Below, piece after piece: positions 22,486 through 32,100 of a stretch of DNA of 64,000 nt. The notes below the pieces were generated by a model that ran no database searches, was not told where the DNA came from, and worked only from the letters and a program-made list of their open reading frames with translations. A program made the position numbers and the translations under genes. This DNA comes from Leguminivora glycinivorella. Lineage: Eukaryota > Arthropoda > Insecta > Lepidoptera > Tortricidae. Numbering within the stretch: position 1 is the stretch's first letter; every line of letters starts with the position of its first letter. The stretch spans positions 5,158,501 to 5,222,500 of the forward strand of contig NC_062982.1 in NCBI RefSeq assembly GCF_023078275.1, read 5' to 3'.

Positions 22486-22552
22486 ATACATACCTAAGTA
22501 CATTATAGAATAGTGGAATCCAGTGATTACCTGGTGACTCTCGCGAATATGT

Positions 22553-22813
22553 CAATAAATAAATAAATAAATATTGGGGACACCTGACACAGACCAACTT
22601 AGCCCCAAACTAAGCAAAGCTTGTACTATGGGGGCTAAGCGACGATATACATACTTAAATAAATAAATACATACTTATATATATAGAAAACATCCATGAC
22701 TCAGGAACAAATATCTGTGCTCATCACACAAATAAATGCCCTTACTGGGATTCGAACCTAGGACCGCGGCTTAGCAGGCAGGGTCACTACCGACTGAGCC
22801 AGACCGGTCGTCA
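22553..22813 (-). mobile_element. tRNA-derived SINE, family S1, copy A
   Basis: On the minus strand the head reads 'gaccggtctggctcagtcgg' with Pol III box A (TGGCTCAGTCGG) and, 43 bases on, box B (GGTTCGAATCC). The body has 'atttatttgtgtgatgagca' and 'gagtcatggatgttttctat', and the tail is (TTTA)n, seen here as 'aataaataaataaata'. Copies B, C and D lie at 39205, 45040 and 47098. I recognise this as an abundant lepidopteran SINE. Confidence 0.88.
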
Positions 22814-22867
22814 ATCACTGTGATCGGGTCAGTTTCGGGTTAGAAAAACGACATTAATATAATTACA

Positions 22868-22961
22868 TAGTTCACAAAATAAATATTTGTACATTTTTTC
22901 ACCTTATTGCAACGAGTTAAGGTGAAGAAATGTACACATATTTATGAACTCGACTGTACAA
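22868..22961. mobile_element. palindromic MITE, family T, copy 2
   Basis: 'gtacattttttcacctta' faces 'taaggtgaagaaatgtac', with an outer 'cgactgtaca' end only on the right. It is a diverged relative of 18988-19085. Confidence 0.65.
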
Positions 22962-23119
22962 AAAGAAAGGAGCAAATCGTATAGAGCTCATTTGAACTGG
23001 TTTATTAAGCGAGGGATGAACCGAATGTAAACAAACCGCAGCCATATTAAAGCAAACCACTCCTAAACATTGTATGCAGTTACTTATCCCTATTAATATT
23101 GAGGGCAACGATTTCTAAA

Positions 23120-23310
23120 GTAAGGATACTTATTTCTTACTTCCGACGGCACTACAACCGTTTGCGACCTTGGCCTCCTCCATTATTTTCTTCCAGTTGT
23201 CGCGGTCCTTGGCAATATTTCTCCAATTGGTATACTTCCTCATTATTCGACACAGACAAACCAACTTTTCTGAAGTTTAGGATTTTTTTTGTGGTTTCCA
23301 CCTTGGCTTA
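23120..23310 (-). pseudogene. LINE reverse transcriptase C-terminus, relic
   Basis: The minus strand translates WRNIAKDRDNWKKIMEEAKV followed by ANGCSAVGSKK and a stop. This resembles the last residues of lepidopteran RTE/Jockey-like polymerases (W..IA.DR..W…). The upstream part is lost. Confidence 0.65.
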
Positions 23311-23680
23311 ATTTTAGGAGCTGTCACATCTGACATTATTTCAAGAACAAAACAAGAGTCTCTTCTTTGATTGCTTCGAAATCATAGTCCATGCTCTGCC
23401 GGAAGCTATCAGTTAAAAACTTAGAATACCTAAGGTAATTCATGTCATTACGACTGAACGTTCTCATTTTATGCGCCATGGAGGAACTCTACAACGCCAT
23501 GGGTTGATAATGAGTTCGCATCACGTTCGCGCTTGCGTGACAGACTACATACACGCTTGACTCGCATTCGTACACAGCGGTGTTACTGACATCGATGTGA
23601 TGGCGCCATTTTTAGTGCCCGTATGCCACGTCCTTACAAAGTGTTGTTTTTTAATATCCAGCAGCGCCATCTACAGTGTA
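23311..23680. other. no feature recognised
   Basis: Flank of the Copia element. It contains 'cagcgccatctacagtg', a phrase common in insect repeats; nothing else is supported. Confidence 0.45.
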
Positions 23681-23803
23681 TGTTTGAATAAGGAATGCAA
23701 TGTTCTAAATATAATTTTAAATATGACATGATGTTCATGACATTGTATTCTAGTTGTTACTCAATAAATCATCTTCGGAGCATTTACACGTATTTGATTA
23801 ACA
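23681..23803 (+). repeat. candidate 5' LTR of the Copia element
   Basis: TGTTTGAATAAGG … TTGATTAACA has TG…CA ends, contains AATAAA near 23763, and stops 3 bases before the primer site. There is no second copy in this window, so this rests on position alone. Confidence 0.4.
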
Positions 23804-23806
23804 ATA

Positions 23807-23815
23807 GGTTATGGG
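23807..23815 (+). promoter_or_regulatory. primer binding site (half initiator tRNA-Met type)
   Basis: GGTTATGGG is complementary to the anticodon-arm sequence CCCATAACC of initiator tRNA-Met, the internal tRNA primer known for Drosophila copia. Only 9 bases match. Confidence 0.6.
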
Positions 23816-23924
23816 TATATTTTATTGATCAATACGGGGGGTTTAGTCAAGTATTAGATTGCAGTTTACAGTGTATTGTGTTATTTATTTATATTGTGAA
23901 GTGATCTGTGACTAATCTCCGGAG

Positions 23925-26900
23925 ATGTCGTCACCAAACTATGTGGCGAATGTGCCCAAGTTACGTGGCCGAGAAAATTATTGTGAGTGGGTTTTCGCAG
24001 CAGAGAATTTTCTTATCCTAGAAGGCACGCAGAAGTTTGTTACGCGTAAGCCAGAAGCTACGGGTACAGAAGTTGCAGATGACGAAAAAGCCCGTGCGAA
24101 ATTGATTTTGACTATCGACCCTTCCTTGTATGTCCATGTAAAAGGTGTCAAAACTACGTTTGAATTGTGGACAAAACTCAAAAGCTTATTTGACGACTCT
24201 GGTTTCGCCAGAAGAATTACGTTGTTACGAAATTTAATTTCCATAAGGCTCGAAAATTCAAATTCGATGACAGAATACGTAACAAAAATGGTAGAAAATG
24301 GTCAGAAATTAAGTGGCACAGGTTTTGCCATTAGTGATGAGTGGATCGGCTCGCTATTATTAGCAGGTTTGCCTGAGAAATATTCCCCGATGATTATGGC
24401 AATAGAGCATTCCGGCATTTCCATCACGACAGACGCCATCAAAACAAAGCTTTTAGACATGGAAGAGAAAAATTCAAATTTGACAGGGAATGGGAACGAG
24501 ACTGAGAATGCATTCGCGAGTACGTCAAGTTACCAACATAACAAGAAAAACAAAACGAAATTTGTCTGTGGTAAACAGGATGGCGGCGAAATGACAACAA
24601 AAGTCAGAAATGTCAAAGTCAATTGTTTCAGATGCAAAGAATCGGGTCATTATAGAAATCAATGCCCGAATTACGAAAAGAATTCAGTTAAAAATAAAAC
24701 TGGTATACGGAAACAGTCTCATGCATTCAGTGCTGTGTTTTTAAGTGCCGATTTTAAGAAAGACGAGTACTATATTGATAGTGGCGCTAGTACCCATTTA
24801 ACACCAAACGAATGTTGGGTTATGAATGCATCGTACGAGCCGGCAACTAGTGAAATTATAGTTGCAAATAAGGCATGTTTGCCTGTGTTGTGTACCGGAA
24901 ACGTACAGATTGCGACTGTGACTCCAGATAGTGAATTCGACATAACAGTTGAAGATGTTCTATGTGTACCGAGTTTAACTACAAACCTTTTATCGGTCAG
25001 CCAACTGATAAAGAAAGGGAACAGAGTGGACTTCACTAAAAAGGATTGTAAGATTTACAATAGAAGTGGACAGCATGTTGCTACGGCCGCTCTGACAAAT
25101 GGCGTTTACAAATTGAATATGCCAGAAGATACGACCAACGTTGCTATGGCAGTGTCTGCCGAGACTTGGCACCGACGTCTCGCACATGTTAATGGCTCCT
25201 ACATGGCGAAAATGAAGGATGCAGTGCAAGGCTACAGTATTGGCGGCAAGATAGACATCAGTAATTGCAAGGTATGTTGTGAAGGCAAACAGTGCAGACT
25301 GCCATTTCCTAATAATTGCAACAGAAGTCAGGATTTATTAAATATTATTCACATGGATATAGCTGGTCCAATGGAAGTAAAATCTCTTGGAGGATCAAGA
25401 TATTATTTGCTATTTGTGGATGACTATAGTCGTATGGCATTTATTTATTTTTTGAAGGAGAAAAGTCAAGCTCTTGATTGTTTTAAAGAGTTTAAAGCTA
25501 GAGTTGAAAATGAACTTGACAAAAAGATTAAGATTATAAGAAGTGATAATGGTCTTGAATTTTGCAGTAAGAAGTTCAACGAGTTCCTGAAGCTAAATAG
25601 GATACTGCATCAAAGGACAAATCCTTATACACCCGAACAAGATGGATTATGTGAACGGCAGAATCGCGTGGTCTGTGAGAAAGCTAGATGCTTATTATTT
25701 GATGCTGAGCTACCCACAGAGTTCTGGGCAGAAGCGTGTAATTGTGCAGTTTACTTAAGGAACCGGACAATAGCTTCAGGTTTGAACAACAAAACTCCTT
25801 TTGAAATGTGGACAGGGACACAGCCAGACCTGAGCCATCTAAGGATTTTCGGCAGTACTGTCATGGTCCACATTCCCAAAGAGAAAAGGTTGAAGTGGCA
25901 GAAGAAGTCTAAAGAAGCTATCCTAATGGGTTACCCAGAAGGGGTCAAAGGATATAGACTATTTGATCCAGAAAAGAGAACCTTTTTTACAGCAAGGGAT
26001 GTTAAAATTATTGAAAATAAAGTGACGTATTGTCAAATTGAAGTTCAACCACAGATACAGAAAGCTGAGGTAGGATGTCAAAGTTCAGTGGGGGATGAGA
26101 GTCCAGATAATTCCAGAACTTTGACTGATACATCATATGATTCGATCAATCCTAGTGAGTATGAGGATCCAGATACCACAGCGGAAAGTGTTTCAGTTCC
26201 GGATAATGTTCCTGCTCCTGAGAGAACCGGGCCAGTCCTGAGAACAGCAGAACAAAGAAAAGCTCCTGAAAGGTATGGAATTTCAAATCTTTGTTCAGAC
26301 GCTAGCCCGAGGGACGATGCCAGTGGTCTGTCACTATCTGAGGCTTTACGCGGACCAGAGAAAGAGCAATGGAGACAAGCTATGGCAGAAGAGTTGAATA
26401 GTTTTGAAGAAAACCAGGCCTGGGAGCTTGTCAGTATTCCAAAAGACTCTAGTGTGGTAAAGTGCAAGTGGGTGCTTAAAAAGAAGTATGATAGTGAGGG
26501 CAATGTGCGGTTCAGAGCCAGGTTAGTAGCCAAGGGCTATACTCAGAAGTATGGAGTGGACTATGAGGAAACATTCGCGCCAGTGGTAAGGCATACAACT
26601 TTAAGACTTTTATTTGCTCTCTCTGTGCAGTTGAACTTAGATATTTGTCATTTAGATGTGACCACTGCTTTCCTGAACGGCTACCTTGAGGAGGATATTT
26701 ATATGGAGAAACCAGAAGGTTTTCCTTCGCCTGTAGGTAAAGGGCAGGTACTTAAGTTGAAGCGAGCCATATATGGGCTCAAACAATCCTCAAGAGCGTG
26801 GTACAGGAGGGTAGATGATTGTTTAACCGAGCATGGTTATACTAGGTCTAAATTAGAACCTTGTTTATATGTGAAAAACGATAACGGTTTGACTGTAGTA

Positions 26901-27716
26901 GCTCTATATGTCGATGATTTCTTTGTTTTTTCAAACAACGCTGAAGAAACAAAATGCTTGAAACAGGTACTGTCTTCACAATTTAAATTAAAAGATCTTG
27001 GTCAAGTGAAACAGTGTTTAGGCATGAATGTTAGTGTTGATAAAGAAAACAATGTTATAACTTTAGATCAAGAAGATTATGTCGACAAGTTGTTGCATAA
27101 GTTCAATATGACAGACTGTAAGACTGTTCAGACTCCTATGGAGGAAAGGTTGAACTTAGATAAGGGTGAGTGCTGTGATACTGAATTACCTTACCAACAA
27201 CTCATTGGTAGTCTCATGTACTTAGCAGTTTTGACGCGACCCGACATTTCTTTTAGTGTAGGTTATCTGAGCCAGTTTAATAAATGCCATGGTAAAGAAC
27301 ATTGGGCTCATGCTAAACGTGTTTTGCGTTATCTTAAGAAAACAAAACACTATTGCCTCAGGTATAGTAGTGATTCTGATTCAAAGCTTACCGGGTTTGT
27401 TGATGCAGACTGGGGCAGTAATGTTCTTGATAGGAGGTCCTATTCAGGATATTGTTTCACTTTGTCGGGAAGTGTAATCTCATGGTGTAGTAAGAAACAG
27501 ACTAGCGTGTCCTTGAGCAGTTGTGAATCGGAATTCATTAGTATTTCTGAATGTATTAAAGAAGCTATGTACTTACGGTCATTATACCATGAAATTACAA
27601 ATAAAATTTCATTGATTAGAATATACAATGATAATCAAGGTGCTCTGAAGTTATTGGCCAACCCAGTGTTTCACAATAGGTCGAAACACATTGACATGGT
27701 ACAAAGTAATATATAA
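23925..27716 (+). CDS. gag-pol: Copia gag-pol polyprotein (C-terminal frameshift)
   Basis: A 1263-residue frame starting MSSPNYVANVPKLRGR. Gag occupies about 1-260 with a single zinc knuckle CFRCKESGHYRNQC near 234. Protease has YYIDSGASTHL near 282. The GAG-pre-integrase motif WHRRLAHV is near 413. Integrase DDE residues are in HMDIAGP (476), RSDNGLEF (539) and DGLCERQNR (573). Reverse transcriptase has LDVTTAFLNG (909) and the catalytic YVDD (995). RNase H has DADWGS (1160), ESEF (1201) and NDNQGA (1234). All catalytic motifs look intact. At RSKHIDM the frame leaves the family pattern and stops; the expected ending (…MVEGRLKIGVLKG) is found downstream in another frame, so a one-base shift near 27697-27702 cuts off the last residues. 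Drosophila copia is about 1400 residues, so little else is lost. Confidence 0.93.
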   Translation: MSSPNYVANVPKLRGRENYCEWVFAAENFLILEGTQKFVTRKPEATGTEVADDEKARAKLILTIDPSLYVHVKGVKTTFELWTKLKSLFDDSGFARRITLLRNLISIRLENSNSMTEYVTKMVENGQKLSGTGFAISDEWIGSLLLAGLPEKYSPMIMAIEHSGISITTDAIKTKLLDMEEKNSNLTGNGNETENAFASTSSYQHNKKNKTKFVCGKQDGGEMTTKVRNVKVNCFRCKESGHYRNQCPNYEKNSVKNKTGIRKQSHAFSAVFLSADFKKDEYYIDSGASTHLTPNECWVMNASYEPATSEIIVANKACLPVLCTGNVQIATVTPDSEFDITVEDVLCVPSLTTNLLSVSQLIKKGNRVDFTKKDCKIYNRSGQHVATAALTNGVYKLNMPEDTTNVAMAVSAETWHRRLAHVNGSYMAKMKDAVQGYSIGGKIDISNCKVCCEGKQCRLPFPNNCNRSQDLLNIIHMDIAGPMEVKSLGGSRYYLLFVDDYSRMAFIYFLKEKSQALDCFKEFKARVENELDKKIKIIRSDNGLEFCSKKFNEFLKLNRILHQRTNPYTPEQDGLCERQNRVVCEKARCLLFDAELPTEFWAEACNCAVYLRNRTIASGLNNKTPFEMWTGTQPDLSHLRIFGSTVMVHIPKEKRLKWQKKSKEAILMGYPEGVKGYRLFDPEKRTFFTARDVKIIENKVTYCQIEVQPQIQKAEVGCQSSVGDESPDNSRTLTDTSYDSINPSEYEDPDTTAESVSVPDNVPAPERTGPVLRTAEQRKAPERYGISNLCSDASPRDDASGLSLSEALRGPEKEQWRQAMAEELNSFEENQAWELVSIPKDSSVVKCKWVLKKKYDSEGNVRFRARLVAKGYTQKYGVDYEETFAPVVRHTTLRLLFALSVQLNLDICHLDVTTAFLNGYLEEDIYMEKPEGFPSPVGKGQVLKLKRAIYGLKQSSRAWYRRVDDCLTEHGYTRSKLEPCLYVKNDNGLTVVALYVDDFFVFSNNAEETKCLKQVLSSQFKLKDLGQVKQCLGMNVSVDKENNVITLDQEDYVDKLLHKFNMTDCKTVQTPMEERLNLDKGECCDTELPYQQLIGSLMYLAVLTRPDISFSVGYLSQFNKCHGKEHWAHAKRVLRYLKKTKHYCLRYSSDSDSKLTGFVDADWGSNVLDRRSYSGYCFTLSGSVISWCSKKQTSVSLSSCESEFISISECIKEAMYLRSLYHEITNKISLIRIYNDNQGALKLLANPVFHNRSKHIDMVQSNI

Positions 27717-27790
27717 ATCAATGGTTGAGGGTAGATTGAAAATTGGGGTGCTCAAAGGTCTGTCGGTATGCCGATTTGCGGAATCTTTTA
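27717..27790 (+). pseudogene. frameshifted tail of Copia RNase H
   Basis: In a frame different from the main frame, MVEGRLKIGVLKG and VCRFAES follow, the usual last block of Copia polyproteins. Its presence shows that the stop at 27716 is a lesion and not the natural end. Confidence 0.75.
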
Positions 27791-27799
27791 TTAAAATCT

Positions 27800-28372
27800 A
27801 CTGGCATGTATTCTGAATTATGGGGCTACTTATTTTGATATGTATCTCGATCTCTAATTTTTCGGGATGTAACCCTTAGAGGAAAGTAGTTGAACATGTT
27901 GTGTTGTTGTGAACCATTAGCAAGAAAAAAATACAATTATTATTTATATAATTAAATTAACCTATTTATATAATGAAATTAACCTGTCAAGTTCAAATTG
28001 GCGAGTATTGGGAATGGCAAATATTTGCCAGTGGATCAGGCTGTTGACGAAGATGATTATTCAATTCAATTCAATTTATTTATTTCAAACAAATATGATT
28101 ATGATCGATTTTAAAGTGCATCTAAACTTGGCATTGGATTGGATTTCAACCCTTTTTCAGGCGAACAATTAGCCGATAGGAACTTGGCCCCTTTTTATCA
28201 GGTATGTTTTTGGTGTGATATAATCTAACAAAACTATGAACGAGAGATGAAATTGGAAAACGACTTTGACTTTTGACTGACACCAGACAGGAAGCCAACA
28301 AAGTTAAATTTGGTAAAAAGCTGCCTAGTTACCTCATAAATTGTGTATAGAAATAGTTTATCATAAGTATTT
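27800..28372. other. Copia 3' flank; LINE-type tail at 28053-28090
   Basis: A purine stretch 'agaggaaag' (27880-27888) could be the Copia polypurine tract, but no LTR copy follows. At 28053-28090 'attcaattcaattcaattta' is a simple tail of a minus-strand retroposon. Target duplication TATTT of the Gypsy element ends this stretch (28368-28372). Confidence 0.5.
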
Positions 28373-28528
28373 GAATGAATGACGTCCCGCGCCGCCATGA
28401 CACTTACAACTCCATTCGGGATTACCCGCTCTTAAAATAAATCAAATGTCATGAGTAAATCACAACTACCCGACAATTTCACTATTTAAAAAAATAATCG
28501 AACAAAGTAAATAAACCGCGCGCCGTTA
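28373..28528 (-). repeat. 3' LTR of the Gypsy element
   Basis: 156 bp, identical by eye to 33535-33690. On the element strand it begins TAACGGCGCGCGG and ends GTCATTCATTC, so it lacks the usual TG…CA. No clear polypurine tract abuts it (…CAGGACGGCCG). Confidence 0.92.
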
Positions 28529-28760
28529 CGGCCGTCCTGCATAATCACACGTCCTCGTGTGTATCGTCTCTGCTCTCCGGTTCATCTGTGAACAATAAAA
28601 CCACCAATGTACACACAGCAACCTGCTCGGTCATTCTGACCGAAATACAACTTGACCACACAAACTTAAACATTATCAATTACCATCTTTCTCTAGATCT
28701 CTTGAATTTCATAATAACAACCAGCAAAACTAACTTGTGTAACCAATACGTCAAGTTAAG
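28529..28760 (-). other. 3' untranslated part of Gypsy element
   Basis: AT-rich spacer between the minisatellite and the 3' LTR. No envelope or other coding region. Confidence 0.6.
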
Positions 28761-28761
28761 T

Positions 28762-29086
28762 AATGCCACCAAGGCTAAGTATTGCCACCGAGGCTTAGTG
28801 ATGCCACCAAGGCTAAGTATTGCCACCGAGGCTTAGTGATGCCACCAAGGCTAAGTAATGCCACCAAGGCTAAGTAATGCCACCAAGGCCAAGTAATGCC
28901 ACCAAGGCTAAGTAATGCCACCAAGGCTAAGTAATGCCACCAAGGCTAAGTAATGCCACCAAGGCTAAGTAATGCCACCAAGGCTTAGTAATGCCACCAA
29001 GGCTAAGTAATGCCACTAAGGCCAAGTAATGCCACCAAGGCTAAGTAATACCACCAAGGCCAAGTGATGCCACCAAGTCTACGATA
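28762..29086 (-). repeat. 19-bp minisatellite, 17 units, inside the Gypsy element
   Basis: Units of the type AATGCCACCAAGGCTAAGT repeat with a strict 19-bp period: 'tgccacc' starts at 28764, 28783, 28802 and so on to 29068 without a single indel. The first five units alternate between two variants (…ccaccaaggctaag / …ccaccgaggcttag), giving a 38-bp higher-order unit. The array lies 30 bp downstream of the pol stop codon on the element strand and is too regular to be old. 19 is not a multiple of 3, and the array is outside the coding frame. Confidence 0.95.
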
Positions 29087-29115
29087 GGTCACCCAGGCTC
29101 ATTAATGATATGTTG

Positions 29116-32100
29116 CTAATTTTCACCAAGACCATCATCTACCAAATTACTCAATCCACACAGAACAACATACAAACAAAATAGCAAAAACATTTGCCTG
29201 TACTCACCAGCGCCGTTAGGGCATCCTGACTCTATGCTACTTTCGGTTGTTTCTAGCGCGGAATTCAACTCCAATGGAACATAACAATCCGGCATTCGCC
29301 GTAAGCGATCATGCGCGTACTTGTATGTTCGATTAGAGTTCAATGCCTTTAAGAGGTATCTGTCACCATCAAGCAGTTCAACCACTCGAAACGGACCTTT
29401 GAATTTAGGTTCCAATTTGGTCTTGTTACGTTCATGATTTTCAATCAAAACATAGTCATCTACTCCAAAATTCTTTACTTTAGCTTTTCCTTTGTCAAAC
29501 CTATCTTTCTCTATTGAGGCATTCGTGTTTATGGCTCGGACCGCTTGCTCTCTAATAGTGTCCAAGTCAATTTCGATATCATTCGTATCTAAAGTCATTA
29601 ACTGCAAAGGTCTAGCCACCTTTCCTATCAGAAGTTCGAGAGGACTAGCCCTAGTAGTGCGGTTAAATGTGCAATTTATGGCTAGTTGTATTTCTGGCAA
29701 TGCTGCTTGCCACGACCTATGATTTCCGGTTTCAACAGCTGTAAGCATGTTCTTTAAGGTTGACATCACTCGCTCTACTTGCCCATTAGCACGACTGCTG
29801 CCCGTTGCTATGAGGTGGAGGTTTACGTTATGGGTTGCACAGAGATCTTTAAACTCTTTTCCAGCGAAACACCTACCCTGGTCTGCTATAACGCGCGTGG
29901 GGGCACCGAACAAAGAAATGCCTGCTTGCAAAGCCTTAATAGCGCTTTTAGCGTCAATATTTAACGAATGATGCAAGAGTACATATTTGGTAAATGCGTC
30001 GATTGTTACGAAGACATATTCTTTTGTGTCTCTCTTGCCACTTAGCTTCCCGGTCGCGTCCATGTGAACAGTATGCCAAGGAGTGGTAACTTTAGGAATT
30101 GGGTGGAGTTCAGCTTGAACTTTCCCAGAATGTGATTTAGATACCCTACACGTTATACAATTGTCCACGAACTTTCTTACGTACTTATTCATGTTAGGAA
30201 ACCAATAATGACAAAACGCCTTTTCTAAGGTTTTCTCCCACCCCAAGTGCATAATGTTCTCATGAACGTGGTTTATGACGGCCCACTGAAACTGTCTTGG
30301 CACAACTGGTAACCAAGCACTTCTGTTATTGCGCTCTATTTTTCGATGCAAAACACCTCGCCTGATCTCATAAGTCTTAGCCAAGTCGTCATTAAGCTCA
30401 TTACTATTAAACTTCGCAATAAGCGACCTAATTTCGTCGTCTTTCTGTTGTTCTGCCTGGAGCCAAGAATCAGAGATCTCTGTCAAATTAATACGTTTTT
30501 GTTCTACCTTTGGAGTTTTCTGTGTCGACACAGGAAGAGGATTTCGAGACAGGAAGTCAACGTGACTCATATTTTTACCCTGGCGATACTCGATGTCAAA
30601 CTCAAAAGTCTGTAGAAAACACCACCACCGGTGCACACGCGGTGTAAGGTCTATTTTCGATTTGGACGCTTTCACGGCATTACAATCAGTAACTACTTTA
30701 AACCTACGCCCGTGCAAATAATGCCGGAAATGTTTTATGCCATTCACGACGGCTAGGGTCTCTAGCTCGTATGAGTGATATCGAGACTCAGCGCTGGAGG
30801 TTCGGCGGCTATAGTATTCGATCACGCGTAATTTACCATCAACGGGTTGCATCAGTATAGCTCCATAACCTTCAGCGCTGGCATCGGTATGAAGCTCAAT
30901 CGGCTGATTAGGGTCAAAAATAGTTAATACCGGCTTATCAGTTAGGATAGTCACAATATCTTGCCTAATCTTCTCAAATTCTGGCGTCCAAACAACTTTC
31001 CCTTTTCCGGAAGTCAATCTATAGAGAGGGGCTGTCTTTTGAGAAAATCCCGGTATAAACTGCCTAAAATATGAGGCCAGGCCAATGAATTGTCTCAACT
31101 GCGAAACTGTTTCGGGTGGTGCAAGTTCTGTTAAAGCTTTAATCTTTCTGGGGTTAGGCCGTATTTCTCCGGCAGAAACGTGATAGCCCAAATATTCTAC
31201 TTCTGTCTTCAAGAACGCGCATTTCTTTAAATTCAGTGAGAAACCGGCACTACTCAATGCTCCTAATACTTGGCGTAACCGATCTAAGCCTTCCTCTACT
31301 GTGCGGGAGGGAATAATGACGTCATCTAAATACACTACAGCAAACGTCTCACCTAAATGACCTAGCGCCTTATTTATAGCACGTTGATACACCGCCGGCG
31401 CATTTCGGAGCCCGAATGGCATAGTAAGGTATTCGTACTGCCCGTCCGGGGTCACGAAACTTGTCCGCTCTATCGAGTCCCTGTGGACTGGTATCTGATG
31501 GTACCCACTTGCCATGTCAAGTGACGTGAAAAAGTTGGCTCCTACCAGCCGCTGAATTTGATCAGAAATAATAGGAAGTGGGTAACGATCGGGCACAGTA
31601 TTATTATTAAGCTCTCTATAATCTACGCAAAGTCGGTCGGAGCCGTCTTTCTTTTTGACCAATAAAATGGGGCTCGAGAATGGGGAGCAACTTTCTTGAA
31701 TAATACCAGCTTCTAAGAGGTCTTTAACTTTGTTGCGTACTAACTCCCTCTCGTCTGTACTCAACCGATACGGACGTCTTTGCACAGTACGATTCGGATC
31801 AGCTAATTTAATTTCTAACTGCCCGGTGCTAACTCTACCAGTTGGAGTCCCTTCGACAAAATGGTCGGAGTTTTCTTCGAGTAATGTCAGTAACTGTCCG
31901 CGAAAGTCGCTAGGAATGTCAGTGTTGATGTTTTGGAAATCCTTTACTTTAGACCCTACTTCACAAACTGCTACCGTCTTGACTTTCTTAAAAACAAGTT
32001 TACTTTCAGTTATTTCTACTGCATACCCTAACGTCAATATATCTCGCCCCACTTGGATAGGCTGAGGTATGCAATCATCAGGTACAGTATACAAAAGCAA

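Larger units (their letters stand above)
23681..27800 (+). mobile_element. Copia-type LTR retrotransposon, 3' end unclear
   Basis: A long gag-pol frame in the order gag-protease-integrase-RT-RNase H, which defines Copia (Pseudoviridae-like) elements. A candidate 5' LTR (23681-23803) and a primer site precede it. No matching 3' LTR was found downstream, and the very end of RNase H is frameshifted, so the copy is probably 3'-truncated or otherwise degraded. Confidence 0.88.

Noticed and set aside
22735..22813. A tRNA gene on the minus strand.
   Set aside because: It is the head of SINE family S1, which has four copies here with the same body and tail.
23681..23803. A confirmed LTR pair for the Copia element.
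   Set aside because: I looked for a second copy of the 5' segment downstream of 27716 and found none; only a candidate 5' LTR is listed.
28373..28528. Envelope gene in the Gypsy element (an endogenous errantivirus).
   Set aside because: Only about 590 bp lie between the pol stop and the end of the 3' LTR, filled mostly by a minisatellite; no signal peptide, transmembrane or furin-like pattern.
28762..29086. CRISPR array.
   Set aside because: The units are contiguous 19-mers without unique spacers, and the context is a eukaryotic retrotransposon.
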